DNA of 64,000 nucleotides from Streptomyces sioyaensis (GTDB taxonomy: Bacteria; Actinomycetota; Actinomycetes; Streptomycetales; Streptomycetaceae): contig NZ_SDIF01000023.1 of NCBI RefSeq assembly GCF_004122735.1, positions 1 to 64,000 on the forward strand. Direction: 5' to 3'. A program made the translations under genes and the position numbers. The notes beneath the pieces are model-generated. The model did no database searches, was not told where the DNA came from, and saw only the letters and a list, made by a program, of their open reading frames with translations. Below, in pieces: positions 46,301 through 55,300 of the stretch (positions are counted from its first letter, which is position 1; each line of letters begins with the position of its first letter).

Positions 46301-49300
46301 CGTACCTCGAAGAACAGCGTGCTGCCGACGTTGTCGAGCCCCTTGCGGACGGCTTCCGTCAGCTGGACGACCAGGATCGAGTCGATGCCGTAGCGGTCGA
46401 ACGGCACGTCGGCGCGGATGTCGGCGACCGGCAGTTGCAGGGTGTCCGCGACCAGGGTGCGGAAGTGGTCACGGGCCAGGTCCGCCAGCAGCTCGTCGTC
46501 ACCCGCGCCGTCGGCGGCGACCGGATCCGGTGTCGGGGCGGGCAGTTGAGGCTCGGCGGCCCGCGGCCCGGCCTCGGGGAGGGTGCCGCGGAAGGCGGAC
46601 TCCCCGTCCGGGCGCGGCTGGCGGATCGCGCCGTCGCTCTCCGCGACGATCACCTGCTGGCCGAGGTCGTCGGCACCCTCGGCGGCGACGAACGCCGCGC
46701 GGAAGCCGACCTCGCCGAGGACCCGCCGCCAGCTCTCCGGTGCCAGGCCCGGTGAACCGGGGATACGCGGCGCCGGGTCGTCGTAGAGCCACCAGCCGTC
46801 CAGGAGGCCGAACGTGAGGTGGCTGAAGAGGATGTTGTCGCTGAGCTCGTTGAGCAGCAGCAGGGCGTTCGGGCGCGCGGCGGCCTTGGCGTTGCGCAGC
46901 GTCCTGCGGATGTTGCGGGTCGCGTGCAGCACGTTGGTGGCGATCACGACGTCGTACTCGCCGGGGTCCACCTCCTGGCCTGCCAGCGGCTTCTCGGCGT
47001 TGAAGAGCCGCGTGTCCAGGTAGGGAGCGATCTCGCCGTACTCCCGCTGCCCGTACAGCAAGAACGCTTTGGAGATGTCGGTGTAGGTGTACTTCTCGAT
47101 GTGCCGGGCCCACGGCCGCAGCCTGCGGAGGACCGTGGCGCTGGTCCCGCCGGTGCCGGCGCCGATCTCCAGGATGCGCAGGCGGGCGGACGGGTCGTCC
47201 GCCAGCCGCCGTTCGAGGTAGGCGACGAGGGTGTCGGCGAGCACGTCGTTGAAGTAGTCGGCGACGGGGTTGTTCTTGTACACGGCCTCGACAAGTTCGA
47301 GCGAGGCGTTCGGGAACATCACGTCGGTGGCCGGGCGGCGGCCGGTGAGGATGCCGGTCATGGCCCGCAGCGTCGTGTCGACGAGGATCGCCTGGGGACG
47401 TTTGGCAGCGTCGGCCAGCCACTGCTGCCGCGCCCGGTCCCAGTCGGCCCAGGCGTCGTCGAGGGATCCGGTACGGGTGTCGAGAGCCGAGTACGTGTCC
47501 TCGCCCTCGCGGCGCAGGTGGCCCGCGTCGGCGAGTACGGCGAGGGTGTGCTCGGTCCAGCGCTCGTAGCGGTCCTCGATGCCGCCGACGGCGCGCCACT
47601 CGGCGGCGGTGGCCGCGCGGCCGTCGCGGAACAGGCCCAGGGACTGCAGCAGCGCCCAGGTGATGCGGACCAGCGCGTCCTGCATGGCTCCGGCGTGCCC
47701 GCCGGCCTTCTCGCGCAGCTGCGCGATCTCGGCGCGGCGGTCGGGGCAGTCCTCGCCCAGGGCGCTGATCAGGGACGGGGTGGTGACGGCCGGGTGCGTG
47801 AGGGCGTCGTCGTCGTGGAGGCCGTCGATGCTGCGGGTGTCCGTGGCCTTGAGGAGTGCGAGCTGCGGGTACGGGGAGGCCAGCAGGGTGTCGAAGGCGG
47901 CCATGCCCTCGTCCGGTTCGATCGAGCCCAGGCCCAGCTGTGCCATACGCTGCCGGTAGCCGTCGGCGGTGACGACGCCGACGCCGGCCCAGTATCCCCA
48001 GTTCATGACCTTGACCGGGCAGTCGAGCCGGGTGGACAGGTGCTCGGCGTAGGCGTCGGCGAAGGTGCAGCCCGCCGCGTAGTTGGCCTGGCCGGGGGCC
48101 TTGAAGAATGCCTGCATGGAGGAGAAGAACGCGACGAAGTCCAGCGGCTGGCCGGCGAAGGCGTCGGCGAGGTTCGCGGCGATGTCTGCCTTGGCGGCGT
48201 AGGTCGTGCGGAACCTGTCCTCGTCCATCCGGGCGAGGGTCTGGTCGCCGAGCACGATCGCGGTGTGCAGGACGCCGCGCACGGGCCCGTGCCGCCGCAC
48301 GACCTCGTCGCAGGCGCGGCGCAGGGCGTCGGGGTCGGTCGCGTCGGCCTGCACGTAGTCCGGCTTGGGGCCGTGGGCTGCCAGGGCCTCCTGCTGAGCG
48401 GCGATGGCGGCGTCCAGCGGGCGGCGTCCGATCCACACGACCCGGGCGCCGTGACGGCGCATCATGTGCTCGGTCCACACGGTGCCGATGCCGCCGGCGC
48501 CGCCGATGGCCACGATCACGCCGCCGGGCTCGCGCGGGGCGGCCGCGGCCCCGGCCCCGTCCGTCTCCAGCAGGCGCAGGCGGTACCACTCGCCGTGCCG
48601 GTGGGCCAGGGTCTCGCCGCGGGGGTCGGTGGGCAGCGCCAGCAGAGCCGGCCAGGGCACGGCGGCGTCCGCCTCGACGTCGGCGACGCGGATCCGCCAG
48701 TGCGGGTACTCCTTGGCCAGGGTGCCGGCGAGGCCGTGCACACCGGCGTGGGCGGGGTCGGCACCGGTGTCGCCCGGGAGCAGGCGGGCCTGCCGGGTGA
48801 CGAGCGTCAGGCCCATTTCACGGGCGTCCGCGCCGTCGGCCAAGAGCGCCTTGACCAGACGGAATACGGCGATTGTGCCGTCGTTCCGGGCGGCGGCCGG
48901 GGCGCCGGTGGGGCCGGTCGGGGCGAGCCAGAAGACGTGCTCGGTGCCGGCGGGCAGCCGCGCGGCCAGCCGGTCGACCGGTTCGTCGGCGTGGGCGTCC
49001 AAGACGGTGGCGTCGGGGTAGCGGCGGCGGAGCCCGTCCCGTTCCTCGGGGGTGCCGCCCAGCAGCACGACGCGGGTCCGCGGGTGGGGCCACGGCGCGG
49101 CGGGCGCGACGGGCAGGGCGTCCCACACCGGTGCCAGCAGCGTGGCACGCGGGGCCGCGCCGGACGGGGCGGTCATGCGGCGGAACGCGTAGCCGCGCAG
49201 GCTCGCGGTCAGCTGTCCGTCGTCGTCGTACACGTCGATGTCCACTTTCGTCACGTCCCGGTCGGCCGAGGGGGTGTAGCCCTCGGTGTGGCGCAGGTGG

Positions 49301-52300
49301 GCCCACATGCGTTCGGTGGTGGGGGCGAAGAAGTCGGCGGCGTCCAGGGCGAAGGGCAGTGCGGGCGCGCCGCGTTGATCGCCGAGCGTGCCGGTGGCGT
49401 CGCCGTAGAGGCCGACGACGGCCTGGACGGCGCTGTCGAGCATCGCGGGGTGCAGCGCGAACGCGCCGTCGCGGGCGCCGTCGGGCAGGACGAGCCGGGC
49501 CAGGACCTCGCCGTCACCGACGGCCAGTGAGTCGATGGCGCGCAGGCGGTCTCCGTGCCGGATGCCGACGGCGTCGAGGGCCGCACGGCACTGGCTCCGC
49601 GACAGGGTGCGGCGGCCGCAGCGGGCTCGCAGGGCGTCCAACGACGTGGGTACGGGCCGGCCGGGCGTGGCGATCCGGCCCTGGGCGTGCACGGCCGAGC
49701 CGTCGCGCAGGACGCGGAAGGCACCGCCGTCCCGATCGACCCGTAGTTCGGCGCCGCCGTCCCCGACGGGGAACGGCTCCGGCCATACGACGTCGCGCAG
49801 ACCGACCGGCGCGAAGGAACTGCCGGTCACGGCACGGCGTGCGACCTCCAGCGAGAGCACGCCGGGCAGCACGGCCCGGCCGTTGACGTGGTGGTCGGCC
49901 AGGAAGAACTCCTCGCCGCCGAGCCGGAGGCGGTACGCGGCCTCGTCCGTGTCCTCGCGCCCCTGGCTTTCCCCGGTGTCGGTCGTGTCGGTCGTGTCGG
50001 TCCAGTAGCGCTGCCGCTCGAACGGGTAGGTCGGCAGCGGCACCTGGCGGCGCGAGACGGAGGCGAAGCTGTCGGCGAACCGGTCGGCCTCGCCCCGTAC
50101 GTACGCCGCGGCCAGCGCGGCCGGGGCCAGCGCGCGCACACCGCCGACGCGGCGGGGGTCCGCGGCGGTCTCCCCCTGCAGCACCGTGTCACCGGCGGTG
50201 CCGGACAGCCAGGAGCGCAGACGTGCCGCCAGGTCGGGCAGGCCGGCGGCGACGACGGCCAGCCGGTGCGCGAAGTGGCTGCGTCCCGCGGCCAGGCTGA
50301 AGGCGACGGCGTCGGCGGGCAGACCGGGTTCGCGGTCGAGGTGGGCGAGCAGCCGTTCGGCGACGGCACGGAGAGCGGCCGGTGTGCGGGCCGACAGCAG
50401 ATAGGCGTGTTCCCCGTCCGCACCGGTCGTCCGGGGGGCCAGGTGCTCCTCCAGCACCACGTGCGCGTTGGTGCCGCTGGCCCCGAAGGAACTCACGGCC
50501 GCCCGGCGCGGGCCGCGGGCAGGCGCCGTCCAGGGCTGCGGGGCGGTGGTGACGGTGAACGGGCTGCCGTCGAGCACGACGCCCCGGTTGGCCTCAAGGA
50601 AGTGGAGCGACGGCGGGATCTGCCGGTGCTCCAGGGCCAGGAGCGCCTTGATGACGCCCGCGATGCCGGCGGCGAACTGCGTGTGCCCGATGTTGGTCTT
50701 GATCGACCCCAGGACGGCGCTCCCGGCCGGGGCGTCCTCGAACGCGCGGGTGAGCGCGCGGAATTCGATCGGGTCGCCGAGCTGGGTACCCGTGCCGTGC
50801 GCCTCGACGAGCTGGATGCCGCCCGGCTCGATGCCGCTGCGGGCGTGGACGTCGCGGAGGAGCTGTTCCTGCGAGGCCGCGCTCGGCGCGGTGATGCCGT
50901 TGGTGGTGCCGTCCTGGTTGATGCCGGAGCCGCGGACGACGCCGTAGATGTGGTCGCCATCGCGCCGGGCGTCGGCGAGCCGCTTGAGGACGACCGCGCC
51001 CGCGCCCTCGCCCGGGACGAAGCCGTCGGCGCGGGCGTCGAAGCTGTGGCAGCGGCCGCTGGGCGAGAGCATGCCCGCGCGCGTCGCCGACTCGTACAGC
51101 CGCGGCGTGGTCTGGATGAACACCCCGCCCGAAATCGCCATGTCGGCGTCGCCGGAGAGCAGGTCGCGGCAGGCCAGATGCAGGGAGACGAGTGAGCTGG
51201 AGCAGGAGGTGTCGGTGGTGAGGGCAGGGCCCTTGAGGTCGAGGTGGTAGGCGATCCGGGAGGCGACGACCGAGCCCATGGTGCCCCACAGGGCCTGCGC
51301 CGGCGGCCGGGCGTCCAGCTGGTCGTGGTAGTCGCCGGCGTAGCAGCCGGCGTAGACGCCGCAGTTGCGGTTGGCCAGGCGTTCGCCGGTGTAGCCGGCG
51401 TCCTCCAGGGCGTTCCAGCACTGTTCGAGGAAGATGCGCTGCTGGGGATCCATGGTGGTGGCCTCGACGCCGGAGATCGCGAAGAACACCGGATCGAACT
51501 GGTCGATGCCGCGGACGAAGCTGCCGGAGCGGCAGGTCACGTCCTGGCCGAGCGGCCAGCGGGTCACCGGTTCGACGAGGTCGTGGCCGGCCATCAGGTG
51601 GTCCCAGAGCGCGCGCGGGTCCTCGGCGTCGGCGTAGCGGGCGGCCATCCCGACGACGGCGATGGCGTCGTCGTCCGGCGCCGGGGCGACGGCTGCCGGG
51701 GAGACCGGTGCGTGCAGCACGTCACCGTAGGTACCGACGAGGAACGCGTGCAGGCGCTCGACGGTGCCGTGGTCGAACAGATCGGTGGTCTCCAGCGCGG
51801 TGCCGAGGGCCGTGTTGAGCGTGTGGACCAGGTTCACGCCGAGGATGGAGTCCAGGCCGTAGTCGGCGAAGGGGCGGCGGCGCTCGATCTCGGCGACCGG
51901 CATCTGCAGGGCCGCTGCCAGTGCGTCGAGCAGGATGCGCTCGACGTCGGCGGCACCGGCTGCCGTCGCGCGGGGCGGGGCGGCCACCGGCGTTGTTGCC
52001 GGGTGCTCGCTGCCGACCGGGCCGAACCAGAACTGCCGTCCGGCGAAGGGGTAGGCGGGCAGGTGGACCCGTGCGGGCGTGTCCGCACCGGTGTGCAGGC
52101 GGGTCCAGTCGAGCGGCATGCCCTTGGCCCAGAAGGCGGCCAGGTCGTTCCAGTCGCCGCGGTTGAGCCAGCGGGCGACGAGTTCGCGCAGTTCGTCCTT
52201 CTCCGCCAGGGCTGCCAGGGTCTCGCGGGTGGCCCTGACGCGGCCGCGGGACCACGGGCCCTCGGCCTCGGAGTCGGCGAGGAAGGCATCGAGCTGGTCG

Positions 52301-55300
52301 AGCCATTCCCTGGGTGTGCTCGCGACGAAGCACACCCGCTCGTCCATCTCCTCGCGGCCGGTCTGGAGGGTGGCCGCGACGGCGGGCAGGTCCACGGGGG
52401 CGCCGTTGCGGAGCAGGTCGGACAGTTGGGCGGCCCGTGCGTGCAGGTCCTCGGTGGTCCGGGCGGACAGCGGCAGCAGCACCGGCCGGGCGGACGGGGC
52501 GGGTGCCGTCGTCGTGCCCTGGTACTCGGCGACGATGACATGGGCGTTGGCGCCGCCCGCGCCGAACGAGGAGATGCCGGCCATCCGCGGGCCGCCGTCC
52601 GCCGGCCGCGCCCAGGGGGCCCCGCCGGTCTGCAGGGTGAACGGCGTGGCCGCGAAGTCGATGTCGGGGTTGGTCCGCTCGGCATGAAGGGTGGGCGCGA
52701 ACTCGCCGTGCCGCAGCTGCAGTACGGCCTTGGTCAGGCCCGCGATACCCGCGGCGGCCTCCAGGTGGCCGATGTTCGACTTGACCGAGCCGAGGGCGCA
52801 CGCACCGCTCTCCCCGGTGTCGGGCGCGAAGGCCTGGGTCAGGCCGTCGATCTCGACGGGGTCGCCGAGCCGGGTGCCGGTGCCGTGCGCCTCGATGTAG
52901 CCGATGCCGGCCGCGGACACGCCGGCGCGGTCCAGCGCGTCGCGGATCAGCGCGGCCTGCGCGCGCGGGTTGGGCACGGTGTAACCGTTGGTGCGCCCAC
53001 CGTGGTTGATGGCGGAGCCGACGATCACCGCGTGGATGGGGTCGCCGTCGGCCTCGGCCGCGGACAGCGGCTTCAACAGCACCGTGCCGACGCCCTCGCC
53101 GGGCAGGAACCCGTCGCCGCCGGCGCCGAAGCTGCGGCAGTGCCCGTCGGTGGCGAGCATCCGCGAGCGGCACAGCTCGACGTACGAGGAGGGGTGCAGG
53201 TAGAGGTTGACACCGCCGGCGATGGCCAGCTCGCACGCGCCGTGGCGCAGGTGCTCGCACGCCTCGTGAATCGCGGTCAGCGACGACGAGCACATGGTGT
53301 CGATCGGCATGCTCGGGCCGTGCAGGTCCAGCAGGTACGACACCCGGTTGGCCAGCGATCCGAAGGACGTGCGCGGCGCGGGCGGCAATCCGTCCGTCGC
53401 CGGCGGGCGGTGGCGGTCGAAGCCGGTCTTCGTGATCCCGGCGAAGACGCCGACCGACGAGGCGTGCTGCTCGGCGAGGCGCTGCCGCGTATAGCCCGCG
53501 TCCTCCAGCACCGACCACGCGCTCTCGACGAACAGCCGTTCCTGCGGGTCCATGTCGGCGGCGTCGCGCGGCGCGATCCCGAAGAACGCGGCGTCGAAGC
53601 GGGCGAAGTCGTCGAGGAACGCGCCCCACTTGCTGTAGCTGGCGCCCTGCTGCACGGCCCGCTGCGGGTCCGGTTCGAAGAAGCCGTCCAGCGACCAGCG
53701 CTCGGCGGGGACCTCGCGGACGCTCTCGCGGCCCGCGCGCAGGTTCTCCCAGAACGCCTCCAGGGTCGGGGCGTCCGGGTAGCGCCCGCTCAGGCCGATG
53801 ATGGCGATCGGCTCGTCCGCGTCGGCCGGACGGGGCCGCGTCTTCAGCGGCGCGGCCGCCGTCGCGGGAGTCCCGGCCGGATCGGCGGCCACGTCCGGTA
53901 CGTCGCCGAGCCAGCGGCGGCAGCCGTCCGCGTGCTGCTCCGCCAGGTGCCCGGCCAGGTCGTTCAGCGTCGGGTACTGGTAGAGCACCGTCTTGGGCAG
54001 GGCGCCGAACCACTGCGCGAACCGGCGGTTGAGCCGGGTCACGGCCAGCGAGTCGATGCCGAAGCCGTCGAGCGGAGCGGCGGCGTCCAGCCGGGCGGGG
54101 TCGAGCCGCACCGTCTCGGCGATCAGCTCCTTCAGCAGGGGCACCACGCGTGCCCGCAGTTCCGCCGGCCCCGTCCGCTGCGTCTCCGCCTCCTGCGGAC
54201 CTTCCTCGTCCACTCCGCTCTCCTCGTCCACTCCGGTCTCCTCGTCCATGACCAGTAGGTGTGGTGTGCCGAGCGCCAGTGCGCCGTGCAGGGCCCGCAG
54301 TGCCGTGTCCGTTCCCAGGGGGCGCCCGAAGCGGGCGGTGAGCGCGGGCACGTCCTCGGCCGGGACGCTCATCCCGCCGTCCTGCCACAGCGGCCAGCCG
54401 ATCGAGACGCTCGCGCCGTGGCGCTCGCCCGCGGCGGCCAGGCCGGCGCGGTGGGTCAGGTAGGCGTCGAGGAACCCGTTCGCGGCGGCGTAGTCGGCCT
54501 GCCCGGGGTTGCCCAGCGTCCCCGCGCCCGAGGAGAACGCCGCGAGGAAGTCCAACGGCAGGCGGCGGGTGGCCTCGTCGAGGTTCACCAGCCCGGCGGC
54601 CTTCGGCGCCAGCACCTGCTGGGCGTCCTGGTGGGACTTGCGGATCACGTAGTCGTCGCTGATCAGGCCCGCCGCGTGCACGACTCCGTCGAGCCTGCCG
54701 TACGTCCGCACAAGGGAGTTGACGAGCTCCGCCACGGCGGCGGCGTCGGCGACGTCCACCCGGCGGTACTCGGTCCCCGGGCCCGGCTGACCGGGCCCGA
54801 GGGCCGCCGGCGAGCGTCCGCACAGGACGACCCGGGCGCCGGGGGCGTGCCGTGCGATGTCGGCGGCGACCAGCCGGCCGACGCCGCCCGCTCCCCCGCT
54901 GATCAGGTAGACGCCGTCGGCCTTCCACGCCGGCGGGGGTGCCGCCGCACGCGGGGCCGCCGCCCAGGCGCGGACCTGGCGGCGGCCGCCGGTGTAGCGC
55001 ACGTGGTCCTCCGCCTGCCCGGACTCCGCCCGCAGCACGCCGGCGAGCTCCTCGCCCGACGGCCGCTGCGTGAACTCGATCAGCTGGCCGTGCAGCGCCG
55101 GGTCCTCCTGCGCGGCGGTGCGCAGCATGCCGATCAGACCGGCGTAGCCGTACGGAGTCCCCTCCTGGCACACGACCTGCACGGAACGGGGGCCGCCGGC
55201 CGGCTGGTTCAGCAGCCGCTGGAGCTCGCCGAGCAGCAGGGTCGCCGCGTGCTCGTAGGCGGCAGCGGGCCCGTCGCCACAGCTGTCCACGCGGGCGACG

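Noticed and set aside
25403..46755. Very long plus-strand open frames opposite the PKS genes (for example 25403-31468, 31375-35358, 41023-46755)
   Set aside because: They are mirror frames of GC-rich coding sequence. Their translations are Gly/Arg/Val/His-rich without domains, and the minus-strand frames have intact PKS motifs throughout.
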